Assembly: GCA_944384465.1 (NCBI GenBank)
Contig: CALWTK010000003.1
Span: 1 to 34,382, forward strand
Length of the DNA stretch: 34,382 nucleotides
Source of the DNA: an uncultured Clostridia bacterium
Lineage (GTDB): Bacteria > Bacillota > Clostridia > Christensenellales > UBA1242
Direction of reading: 5' to 3'
Every line of letters starts with the position of its first letter. Within the stretch, counting starts at the first letter, position 1. Position numbers and translations under genes: made by a program. Below the pieces are notes generated by a model. The model was given only the letters and a program-made list of their open reading frames with translations, was not told the DNA's origin and ran no database searches. Positions 26,391-33,508 of this stretch are shown one piece after another.

Positions 26391-26633
26391 ATGAAAAAAG
26401 TTATTGGGCAAGTGAAGAGAGTTTATCTCCCTGACGAAAAAATAAATGGCGAACCTGTTTTGGACTTATATAAAACTAATATAGGTTTTGAAATTGAAAT
26501 AAAAGGTAAGACCTTTAACTACATTGAAAAGCAAAACAAAGAAAATGTCAAAATTCATAGATTGGACAAAGTCTATGTGTTTTTTGATTTAGAAAAGAGT
26601 AAACTTCCTGTTGCTATCAAGGTGGTGGAATAA
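26391..26633 (+). CDS. Small uncharacterised protein paired with the helicase
   Basis: An 80-residue protein rich in Lys, Glu and Val, predicted to be mostly beta strand (GFEIEIKGKTFNYIEK, KVYVFFDLE, LPVAIKVVE). It could be a small OB- or SH3-like fold, but I recognise no family. It has no membrane segment, signal or Cys pattern. Its stop overlaps the helicase ATG by one base (TAATG), so the two proteins are translationally coupled, which suggests a shared function. No ribosome binding site precedes the ATG. The promoter directly upstream supports translation from a leaderless transcript. It is on the plus strand, against almost all the rest of the window. Confidence 0.75.
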   Translation: MKKVIGQVKRVYLPDEKINGEPVLDLYKTNIGFEIEIKGKTFNYIEKQNKENVKIHRLDKVYVFFDLEKSKLPVAIKVVE

Positions 26634-29212
26634 TGAAAAAATTTACACTATACAAACATAATCAACAGGCATATGAAGCAATTAAAGAAGCCTTCCTTGA
26701 TGGTCAGCAAATTGCCTCCATTGTTCAGGCAACAGGTACGGGTAAAACTTTTGTGGCGATCAATCTAGCAAAAGAAGAATACCCTAAAAAAATGTTGTTC
26801 ATCTCCCCTACAAATGCGATCATCGAACATGTGCAGGAAATCATTAGAGATTATGGTCTTGATGGAAAAGTAAATATAGAGTTCATAACTTATTCTTCCC
26901 TCATCAACAAATCATCTAAAGAATTAGCCGATTTCAAATTCGACTATCTAGTAGTGGACGAATTTCATCACATGGGTGCCCCTATCTGGGGACAGAGAGT
27001 TACCGATCTCATCAACTCGCACGAAAATGCACATGTGCTTGGTATGTCTGCCTATACGATTAGAGACAAAGGAACGGCGTTTGCTATGGACGTCGCCCCA
27101 ACAATTATAGGAAAAATGACAGATGAGAGCATTGATGAGGCGGAAGAGCCACCCATCTTCGCCGATAGTATAGTACATAGATACGATCTCGCTGACGCAC
27201 TGATTGACGGTGTTTTGAAGCAACCAAAATACATCTTCAGTCAAATAAAATTGCATGCTTATGCTGCCACGCTGAAAGATAAGGTCGAAAATAGCAACTG
27301 CACCAAGGAAGAAAAAGAAAAGTACACAAAAGAACTAAATAGCATTATGTCCAACTTAATTATGGCTGATGATACAAAAAAATTGTTGAGAGAATCGGTT
27401 AAACCCTCTTCAAAATGTATTTATTTTGTTCCAATCGGCATGACAAATGGTGTTAGAAATATTGAACGAGCAAAAGAGATTTTAGCAGAGATTTTCCCAG
27501 ACGCTATCATCTACTCTACCACAAGCGATGACAAATTTGGGGAGCAGAATAGAGACGCTTTTTATAATGACAAAGACCTATCAGGAAAAGATGTGTCAGG
27601 GAAACTGCGAATAATGGTTGCAATCAACCAATACAACGAAGGTGTGCATGCACAAGATGTGGATACGGTAATATTGGGGAGAGCTACTCAATCTAACATT
27701 GTGTTCTTTGAACAACTTGGGAGAGCGTTATCTGTATCCAATAGTTCTACCCCACTTTGTATTGACCTGTCTGGCAATCTGGACTACATTCTGTCTCTAT
27801 CCGCAGAAATTGGTGATAGAATTAAAGTTAGATACGAAGCAACGGGACTAAACCCAAAACTAGATAGAGATCTGCCTACCTTTGACTTTGGACTAGATAG
27901 TTTCAACATTCAATTACTAGAAAGGCTTCAAGAAATCGATGACGCTACAGAAAACTGGAACGCTCGTTTTGAACAACTAAAAACCTATTTACAAAAGCAC
28001 AATAGATACCCTAGAAGTACGGACGAATCCCCTGAAATAAAAAAACTTGGCAAGTGGGTAGAACATCAAAGGTACAACTACAAATCTGGAAAATTGGCTG
28101 ATGATAGAATAAGAAAATTACAATCTATAAACTTCATCTTCCAGGAAAAAGAAATATTACCTTGGAATGAAATGTTCAATAAACTAGTGAAATATATCAA
28201 TGAGAATGGCAAATATCCTCAGCAAACTGATGCAGACCCTGAAATAAGAAAACTAAGCAAGTGGGTAGAATATCAAAGGCAAAACTACAAATCTAGAAAA
28301 TTGCCTGATGATAAAATAAGAAAATTACAATCTATAAACTTCATCTTCCAGGAAAAAGAAAAATTACCGTGGGATGAAATGTTCAATAAACTAGTGAAAT
28401 ATATCAATGAGAATGGCAAATATCCTCAGCGAACTGATGCAGACCCCGAAATAAGAAAACTTAGTATTTGGATAAATAATCTAAGAGTCTTTTATAGATC
28501 AAACAAATTGCCCATTGATAAGATAAAAAAACTTCAATCTATTGGTTTTATATTTGATCCATTTGAAGAAAGTTGGCAAGTAAATTTTAACGAACTTGTC
28601 AAATATCTAGAAGAAAACAATGGCAAATATCCACCCAAATCTAGTAAATTACCTAAGGTTAAAAGACTTGCCATTTGGGTCGGATCTCAAAGACTTAACT
28701 ATAAAAACAAAATATTATCTAAAGAAAAATTAGCGAAATTACAATCTATTGGTTTTATATTTGATTCACAGGAAGAAAGTTGGCAAATAAATTTAGATCA
28801 ACTCACCGAATACTTGAAAGTCAACGATGGCAAGTACCCTTCGGCTGACGATCCTATACCTGAAATAAGAAAAATTTCTGCATGGGTATTCAAACAACGA
28901 AAATCTTATAACAAAAAGCAATTACCTGCTAACAGACTAGATAAACTACAATCTATTGGTTTTGTGTTTGATCCGCATGAAGAAAATTGGCAAAATACTT
29001 TCAACAGACTTGTTAAATATATAAATGAAAATAATGGTAAGTTTCCTTCTTCCCGTGATAGCGACCCAAATATAAAAGCACTTGCTATTTGGATCTCTAA
29101 ACAAAGGGCAATTTTTAGGAATAATGACTTATCTCAAGATAGAACTAGAAAATTACAAGAAATTGGTGTCCTTGAAAAAACCGACTCTGTCCCACTTGAC
29201 CCAAATGATTAA
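26633..29212 (+). CDS. SF2 DEAD/DEAH-type helicase with six C-terminal helicase-associated (HA) repeats
   Basis: An 859-residue protein. The N-terminal half is a superfamily 2 ATPase: Walker A ATGTGKT (33-39), Walker B VVDEFHH (107-113), motif III MSAY (138-141), motif V INQYNEGVHAQDVD (331-344) and motif VI FEQLGRALS (359-367). The second half has six tandem repeats of about 69 residues starting near 440, 509, 578, 646, 715 and 784. Each has a Trp near the start, GKYP (or RYP, GKFP), a W[VI] plus QR/LR block and KLQSIxFxF. These match the helicase-associated HA domain, thought to bind nucleic acid. Repeats 2 and 3 are nearly identical. The target and biology are unknown; defence, mobile-element maintenance and RNA processing are all possible. 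It ends before a bidirectional terminator. Confidence 0.88.
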   Translation: MKKFTLYKHNQQAYEAIKEAFLDGQQIASIVQATGTGKTFVAINLAKEEYPKKMLFISPTNAIIEHVQEIIRDYGLDGKVNIEFITYSSLINKSSKELADFKFDYLVVDEFHHMGAPIWGQRVTDLINSHENAHVLGMSAYTIRDKGTAFAMDVAPTIIGKMTDESIDEAEEPPIFADSIVHRYDLADALIDGVLKQPKYIFSQIKLHAYAATLKDKVENSNCTKEEKEKYTKELNSIMSNLIMADDTKKLLRESVKPSSKCIYFVPIGMTNGVRNIERAKEILAEIFPDAIIYSTTSDDKFGEQNRDAFYNDKDLSGKDVSGKLRIMVAINQYNEGVHAQDVDTVILGRATQSNIVFFEQLGRALSVSNSSTPLCIDLSGNLDYILSLSAEIGDRIKVRYEATGLNPKLDRDLPTFDFGLDSFNIQLLERLQEIDDATENWNARFEQLKTYLQKHNRYPRSTDESPEIKKLGKWVEHQRYNYKSGKLADDRIRKLQSINFIFQEKEILPWNEMFNKLVKYINENGKYPQQTDADPEIRKLSKWVEYQRQNYKSRKLPDDKIRKLQSINFIFQEKEKLPWDEMFNKLVKYINENGKYPQRTDADPEIRKLSIWINNLRVFYRSNKLPIDKIKKLQSIGFIFDPFEESWQVNFNELVKYLEENNGKYPPKSSKLPKVKRLAIWVGSQRLNYKNKILSKEKLAKLQSIGFIFDSQEESWQINLDQLTEYLKVNDGKYPSADDPIPEIRKISAWVFKQRKSYNKKQLPANRLDKLQSIGFVFDPHEENWQNTFNRLVKYINENNGKFPSSRDSDPNIKALAIWISKQRAIFRNNDLSQDRTRKLQEIGVLEKTDSVPLDPND
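28051..28464 (+). repeat. Two near-identical 207-bp tandem units inside the helicase gene
   Basis: 28051-28257 and 28258-28464 align without gaps. By eye I count about 12 differences in 207 bases (about 94% identity). One exact stretch of over 50 bases encodes the start of the HA unit. The flanking HA repeats are far more diverged, so this is a recent in-frame duplication of exactly 69 codons. Confidence 0.85.
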
Positions 29213-29258
29213 GGTAAATTCACTTCTGTCAATCATTCAACAATCAATATGGAAAAGC

Positions 29259-29287
29259 AAAAAATCACGGATAGACCGTGATTTTTT
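29259..29287. terminator. Bidirectional terminator between the helicase and rplT
   Basis: AAAATCACGG (29261-29270) and CCGTGATTTT (29276-29285) form a perfect 10-bp stem around ATAGA, with A tracts on one side and T tracts on the other. It serves the convergent helicase and rplT genes. Confidence 0.85.
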
Positions 29288-29309
29288 AATTGATTATAAT
29301 GTTTTTTGA

Positions 29310-29660
29310 TTATAATGCTTTCTTTGCTGTCTCTACAAGTTTTGCGAATGCTACTTTGTCGGTAACAGCAAGGTCTGCTAGCACTTTACGATTTAGGTCA
29401 ATGTTAGCTTTCTTTAGTCCGTTGATAAACACGCTATATGAAACACCATTTTCATGGCAAGCTGCGTTGATACGAGTGATCCAAAGTGAACGCATATCAC
29501 GTTTCTTCAACTTACGACCAACGTAAGCGTATTGACCAGATTTCATCACCGCTTCACGAGCAACTCTATACAATTTTGACTTCGCTCCACGATAGCCCTT
29601 TGCTTGTTTTAGGATAGCTTTACGTTTTTTATTAGCATTAACTCCACGTTTAATTCTCAT
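29310..29660 (-). CDS. rplT: 50S ribosomal protein L20
   Basis: A 116-residue ribosomal protein that binds 23S rRNA early in 50S assembly. The sequence matches L20 throughout: [59 protein letters not shown] and [20 protein letters not shown]. It is the last gene of infC-rpmI-rplT, 10 bases after rpmI. In Firmicutes L20 also represses this operon by binding its leader. Confidence 0.98.
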   Translation of the reverse strand: MRIKRGVNANKKRKAILKQAKGYRGAKSKLYRVAREAVMKSGQYAYVGRKLKKRDMRSLWITRINAACHENGVSYSVFINGLKKANIDLNRKVLADLAVTDKVAFAKLVETAKKAL

Positions 29661-29670
29661 GTTCGCCCTC

Positions 29671-29859
29671 CTACATCATACCCTTTATGTTCTTTTCATA
29701 TTGTTTAGAAACATAACCGGTTTTTCTCAAATTTCTTTTTCTCTTTCTTGATTTTTTGGTCAAAATATGACCTTTGCCGTCGTGCATGCGTTTGATTTTA
29801 CCTGTACCAGTTTCGCTGAAACGTTTAGCAACGGCCTTTCTTGTTTTCATTTTTGGCAT
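29671..29859 (-). CDS. rpmI: 50S ribosomal protein L35
   Basis: A 62-residue protein, the normal size for L35: [44 protein letters not shown]. The open frame extends upstream to 29913, but that part does not match L35. AAGGAG lies seven bases before ATG 29859, which fixes the start. It sits between infC and rplT. Confidence 0.97.
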   Translation of the reverse strand: MPKMKTRKAVAKRFSETGTGKIKRMHDGKGHILTKKSRKRKRNLRKTGYVSKQYEKNIKGMM

Positions 29860-29889
29860 AACTGTACTCCTTATATAATATATTTTGTC

Positions 29890-29918
29890 AGAAATCTCTT
29901 GATTTCTTCGCAAGAAAT
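29890..29918 (-). promoter_or_regulatory. Two mutually exclusive hairpins between infC and rpmI
   Basis: On the minus strand ATTTCTT (29912-29918) can pair with AAGAAAT (29902-29908), while AGAAATC (29901-29907) can pair instead with GATTTCT (29890-29896). The middle segment is shared, so only one hairpin can form. It lies 30-60 bases before the rpmI start. This could be a local switch or a processing site. Confidence 0.4.
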
Positions 29919-29939
29919 TAATTGTAAAAGTAAATAAAA

Positions 29940-30455
29940 TTACTTCTTGCTAGAAATAGGCGCTAATACCATAAAGATGTTACGCCCTTCAATCACAGGT
30001 TTTTTCTCAACTTGTCCGACACTAGACACCAGTTCAGCAAAGCGGTCCATGATCTCAAGTCCAATCTGTGGACGGACTTGCAACCTACCTTTCATCATGA
30101 TCCTTACCTTGACCTTGCTACCATCTTTCAAAAATTTGCAAACTTGTTTAGCCTTGATCTCCAAGTCGTGGTCATCAATCGTCATGGATAGTCTCATCTC
30201 TTTGACCTCTTCGACTTTCTGCTTTTTCCTCTGGTCCTTCAATTTTTTCAATTCATCAAATTTGAATTTCCCATAGTCCATGATTTTGCATACAGGCGGT
30301 TTTGCATCTGGTGCAATTAGGACTAAATCTAAATCATAGTTCTCTGCGATCTCGAGCGCTTTTTCACTGCTCATGAGTCCTAGCTGTTCCGAATTTGGTC
30401 CAATCAACCTAACTTCGGCTAAAACAATTTGTTCATTTTTTAGTGATTCTTTCAA
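29940..30455 (-). CDS. infC: Translation initiation factor IF-3
   Basis: A 171-residue initiation factor that checks the start codon and keeps 30S subunits free. The N-terminal domain (about 1-75) contains [12 protein letters not shown] and [15 protein letters not shown]. The C-terminal domain has [17 protein letters not shown] and [15 protein letters not shown]. The start codon is TTG, supported by AGGAGG just upstream. A rare start codon is a hallmark of infC genes (AUU in Escherichia coli) and lets IF-3 repress its own synthesis. It heads infC-rpmI-rplT and is preceded by a long leader with an attenuator. Confidence 0.96.
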   Translation of the reverse strand: MKESLKNEQIVLAEVRLIGPNSEQLGLMSSEKALEIAENYDLDLVLIAPDAKPPVCKIMDYGKFKFDELKKLKDQRKKQKVEEVKEMRLSMTIDDHDLEIKAKQVCKFLKDGSKVKVRIMMKGRLQVRPQIGLEIMDRFAELVSSVGQVEKKPVIEGRNIFMVLAPISSKK

Positions 30456-30588
30456 ATTTCCTCCTACCCATAAAAAAAGGGTTTCTTTACGTAAAAGAAC
30501 CCACTCTACACAAAATTACAATATTGTCAGTAATTTAGAACCATTGTCGCCTTTGGCTTCAAGGTGAGAAGTGGACTTCTACTTTTAC
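30456..30588 (-). promoter_or_regulatory. infC operon leader, probably an L20-type autoregulatory leader
   Basis: The transcript should begin near 30588 and run about 130 bases to the TTG start. The leader contains a hairpin AGAAGT/ACTTCT (30567-30580), a region rich in CC and GG pairs (30541-30565), a possible AAATTAC/GTAATTT pairing, and a terminator-like hairpin just before infC. Firmicutes infC-rpmI-rplT operons are known to be controlled by L20 binding such a leader and causing early termination. I could not verify the L20-binding fold by hand. Confidence 0.65.
30472..30502 (-). terminator. Attenuator hairpin upstream of infC
   Basis: On the minus strand GGGTTCTTTTAC pairs with GTAAAGAAACCC (a small internal mismatch at two positions) and is followed by seven T. 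It lies between the promoter and the infC start, so it must be conditional. Confidence 0.75.
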
Positions 30589-30594
30589 GCTTTT

Positions 30595-30623
30595 ATACTA
30601 ACAGATATTTTTTTGTTTGTCAA
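30595..30623 (-). promoter_or_regulatory. Promoter of infC-rpmI-rplT
   Basis: The minus strand reads TTGACA (30618-30623), 17 bases, TAGTAT (30595-30600), with a start near 30588. Confidence 0.75.
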
Positions 30624-30766
30624 TGATTTTTCATATAATTTTATTTTTTTATACAATTTTACATAATAGCATTAGATGCGTTTAAACAAATTATAAAATA
30701 GCAATTCTATTAAAAATTTACTTTCTACCCTTTTTATATTCAAAAATGAAAACACGCTATGTTGAC

Positions 30767-31438
30767 TTAATTGTGTTGTCTTTTGTTTAAATACACCTTT
30801 ATCTTCTTTATATTGTCGAATAGATAGAAAATGTAACCAATGGCAACAAAGATAACAATTAGAGCAAAAATCCAACCTAAAAATCCGCTCCAACCTAGTG
30901 TGTTTAGATCCAAAAAAAAGTATGGATACACTGTTACGTCTAGTCCTTGAACGAAAGGTGCACGTATCAAAATGAATACGACATAGATTAGTGGCATAAT
31001 CAGACACAGCAGTGGATAATACCATTTAGTTTTACCATGTTCGTAAAACAATATCCAATCCAAAATAAACATTACGGGGAGAATCACATGCATGAGCAAA
31101 TTTGAGGTAGAGGTGAAATATTCTAGCACTGTGTTGTCCTTTGCCAGCAATATGTTGTACACCAAGCATGTGACCAAAATCATGATATTGCACATGAATT
31201 TGAATTTTGGTGCTGTGGTAACGTATCCGTCCTGCTTTTTGTTCGCGTTTTTGATGGTTGCAATTAGACTCGAAAACATCAACCCTATGCAGATATAATT
31301 GCTCAAATTCGTATAGAATAAATAGAATTCTGTGTTGAATTTCACATCAAAATAGCCTAAACTTCCTATAATGCCAAATATTGCCAAAGTGCAATACACC
31401 GTTTGAAATACTAACTGAGTTGTCCTATTTCGTATCAT
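30767..31438 (-). CDS. Pr6Pr family membrane protein (FAR-17a/AIG1-like)
   Basis: A 223-residue protein with about six membrane segments. It contains the patterns FYTNLSNYIC (about 37-47) and LLMHVILPVMFILDW (about 114-128), which fit Pr6Pr proteins, relatives of the AIG1/ADTRP group. Eukaryotic AIG1 and ADTRP are membrane hydrolases that use a Thr and a His. The Thr in FYTN and the His in LMHV are candidates for the same roles here, but that is inference. The ATG follows AGGAG. It overlaps the upstream lysoplasmalogenase-like gene by 14 bases and ends the alcohol/aldehyde dehydrogenase operon. The 100 bases downstream hold only a weak AATAG/CTATT hairpin. Confidence 0.75.
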   Translation of the reverse strand: MIRNRTTQLVFQTVYCTLAIFGIIGSLGYFDVKFNTEFYLFYTNLSNYICIGLMFSSLIATIKNANKKQDGYVTTAPKFKFMCNIMILVTCLVYNILLAKDNTVLEYFTSTSNLLMHVILPVMFILDWILFYEHGKTKWYYPLLCLIMPLIYVVFILIRAPFVQGLDVTVYPYFFLDLNTLGWSGFLGWIFALIVIFVAIGYIFYLFDNIKKIKVYLNKRQHN

Positions 31439-32108
31439 GATTTTCTCCTACTGATCTAAATATTGAGTGAGCCAACAAAAACTCTGCCGGATAGTAGGTC
31501 GCAAGACAAAGTATGCCGACCACTGGGAGATTTCCAAACACATCTAACAGCAACATCAAGTCGCTGAAGAAGAATAACACACTCCCAAGAACTATGATGA
31601 GATTCAATAAGTTTCTTTCTCTTATCAAATTTGAGATAGCCTTGCCCACCATTAGTGAAATGATTAGAGCGTACATGACGCACACAATTTCCATCAACAC
31701 CCCACCAAAATCAAATATTGGCACCAAAGTGATGACAAGCACGGATGGAATGAATATTATCGCACCGAAAAGTAAATCTTTCCATGAAAATTTTTGCAAA
31801 AAGCAATATGACATGAAGAAAAACACGTGTCCAACAGCAAAAAGTATTGCCCCGCTGATAAAATGAATGTTTAGAATAATGTCGCCTAGCATGGCAAATA
31901 TTAGTCCTATCACTAAAATGATAGAAAACTTTTGTTTGTTAGACTTGTTTTTAATAGCATATATCAAATTTATCACACCAAGAAGCACAAAAAATGCGCT
32001 TGTGAGTCCTTTTAGCCATAGGTCGCCAAATACTATATAAAGCACATCTCCCGCCAAGATCAATGCTAAAAGGATGCAGTTTAAAATGATGATTAATTTC
32101 TTGTTCAT
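31425..32108 (-). CDS. YhhN/TMEM86 family protein (lysoplasmalogenase-like)
   Basis: A 227-residue integral membrane protein with about eight helices. The family pattern is present: AMLGDIILN with Asp76 in a mid-protein helix, and FFFSDLMLLLD in a later one. These two acidic sites are conserved in YhhN and TMEM86. TMEM86 members hydrolyse the vinyl-ether bond of lysoplasmalogens, releasing a fatty aldehyde and a glycerophospholipid head. The bacterial activity has been shown for some members only. The ATG follows AAAGGAG. It lies 23 bases downstream of the aldehyde dehydrogenase gene and overlaps the Pr6Pr gene. Confidence 0.82.
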   Translation of the reverse strand: MNKKLIIILNCILLALILAGDVLYIVFGDLWLKGLTSAFFVLLGVINLIYAIKNKSNKQKFSIILVIGLIFAMLGDIILNIHFISGAILFAVGHVFFFMSYCFLQKFSWKDLLFGAIIFIPSVLVITLVPIFDFGGVLMEIVCVMYALIISLMVGKAISNLIRERNLLNLIIVLGSVLFFFSDLMLLLDVFGNLPVVGILCLATYYPAEFLLAHSIFRSVGENHDTK

Positions 32109-32131
32109 AATTCTCCTTTGAATAATTTATA

Positions 32132-33508
32132 TTATCTCAAAAACATCTTAATCAAAAATTGTTTGAATTTATTATAAGGTTGATATCTCATAGGTAAATC
32201 TAGCCATGTCTTTTTGTCTACAATGCTCTTGTAGTGAGTGAAGGTATCGAAGCCAATCTTGCCATGATACGCCCCAATTCCGCTTTGCTTCAATCCGCCA
32301 AAGCCAAGATTTGGCGTCGCTATGTGTATGATTGTGTCATTTATACAACCGCCACCGAATTGACACCTATTCAAGACTTTGTTTTGATTCGTCTTTGATG
32401 ATGAAAATATGTATAACGCCAGCGGTTTTGATAGCGAATTGATTTTTGCTATCGCTTCATCTATGTCGTCAAATGTGATGATTGGCAAAATTGGTCCAAA
32501 TATCTCAATCTTCATCACATCGTCATCAAAAGTACTGTTTAACAAAGTTGGTTCAATCTTCAATGACTCTTCATCTATCTTGCCACCAAAAATTAGATTT
32601 TCGTCTGTTATAAACTTACTCATAGCGTCGAATTGCTTCTTGTTTATCATCTTTGGGTAAGCATCGTTTTTAATAGGGTCTACTGAGTATTGCAACACTA
32701 TTTGACGCTCCAATTCTTCAACCAATTTGTCCTTAATCTTTTTGTCGCAGAGTATGTAGTCAGGGGCTACGCATGTCTGCCCTGCGTTCAAAAATTTTCC
32801 AAAAACTATACGTTTCGCTGCAAGAGATATATTCGCCGTTTCGTCCACAACACATGGACTTTTCCCGCCCATTTCAAGCGTCACTGGCGTGAAATGTTCT
32901 GCCGCCTTCTTCATGACAATCTCGCCAACTCTCGTACTTCCGGTATAGAAGATATAGTCAAAATCTTGGTCAAGAAGGAAAGTGCATTCTTCCACTCCAC
33001 CTAACACTGTGTCGACATGACCTTTGTCAAAAGTCTTGGATATCAATTTCGCTATAACATCGCTCACATTAGGTGAAATTTCGCTAGGTTTTAATATCAC
33101 CGAATTTCCTGCCGCTATAGCGTCAACCATTGGCTCAAGTGCCAGCATGAAAGGATAATTCCATGGACTTATGATGAGTACCATACCATATGCACACGGC
33201 ATTTTGTAGCTCTTCGAATGGAATTGAGCGAGCGGAGTGGCTACCCTTTGTGGACGTGAAAAAGAACGGATATGTTTTATCATGTAACTAATTTCATTTA
33301 GCACCATACCTATTTCGGCCATATAGGTCTCGGTCTCGCTCTTGTTCAAATCTTTTTTCAAGGCGTCATATATATCACCTGACATCAGTTTGATATTTTT
33401 GTATAGCAATTTGAGCGCGTCAATTCTCTTTTTGTAATCTAGCATTGGATTTTCATCTAAAAATTTTCTTTGAGTATCTATTTTTTCTAATATTGATTGA
33501 TTATCCAT
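32132..33508 (-). CDS. Aldehyde dehydrogenase, class 3 (fatty-aldehyde type)
   Basis: A 458-residue NAD(P)-dependent enzyme that oxidises aldehydes to acids. Key residues are intact: PWNYP with Asn117, the cofactor loop TGSTRVGE (189-196), catalytic base Glu212 in LEMGGKSPCVV, and nucleophile Cys246 in NAGQTCVAPDY. The total length and the position of these motifs fit the short ALDH3 class. This class prefers medium- and long-chain aldehydes. The C-terminus is basic and hydrophobic (KFKQFLIKMFLR) and could hold it at the membrane. The ATG follows GAGGT and overlaps the alcohol dehydrogenase end by 8 bases. Confidence 0.93.
   Translation of the reverse strand: MDNQSILEKIDTQRKFLDENPMLDYKKRIDALKLLYKNIKLMSGDIYDALKKDLNKSETETYMAEIGMVLNEISYMIKHIRSFSRPQRVATPLAQFHSKSYKMPCAYGMVLIISPWNYPFMLALEPMVDAIAAGNSVILKPSEISPNVSDVIAKLISKTFDKGHVDTVLGGVEECTFLLDQDFDYIFYTGSTRVGEIVMKKAAEHFTPVTLEMGGKSPCVVDETANISLAAKRIVFGKFLNAGQTCVAPDYILCDKKIKDKLVEELERQIVLQYSVDPIKNDAYPKMINKKQFDAMSKFITDENLIFGGKIDEESLKIEPTLLNSTFDDDVMKIEIFGPILPIITFDDIDEAIAKINSLSKPLALYIFSSSKTNQNKVLNRCQFGGGCINDTIIHIATPNLGFGGLKQSGIGAYHGKIGFDTFTHYKSIVDKKTWLDLPMRYQPYNKFKQFLIKMFLR

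Noticed and set aside
26633..27740. Ser in place of the last Arg of helicase motif VI (GRALS, not GRxxR).
   Set aside because: As I recall it, a GRALS/GRALT form is common in related Firmicutes helicases, so it is a family trait and not evidence of inactivation.
28051..28464. Tandem repeat considered as a CRISPR array.
   Set aside because: The units are coding, in frame, adjacent without spacers, and encode HA domains.
29860..29913. Upstream extension of the rpmI reading frame.
   Set aside because: It does not match L35, and the strong AAGGAG is placed for the ATG at 29859.
30672..31025. 117-codon minus-strand open frame overlapping the Pr6Pr gene in another frame.
   Set aside because: Its Cys/His/Arg-rich translation is that of an out-of-frame shadow of a well-supported membrane protein.
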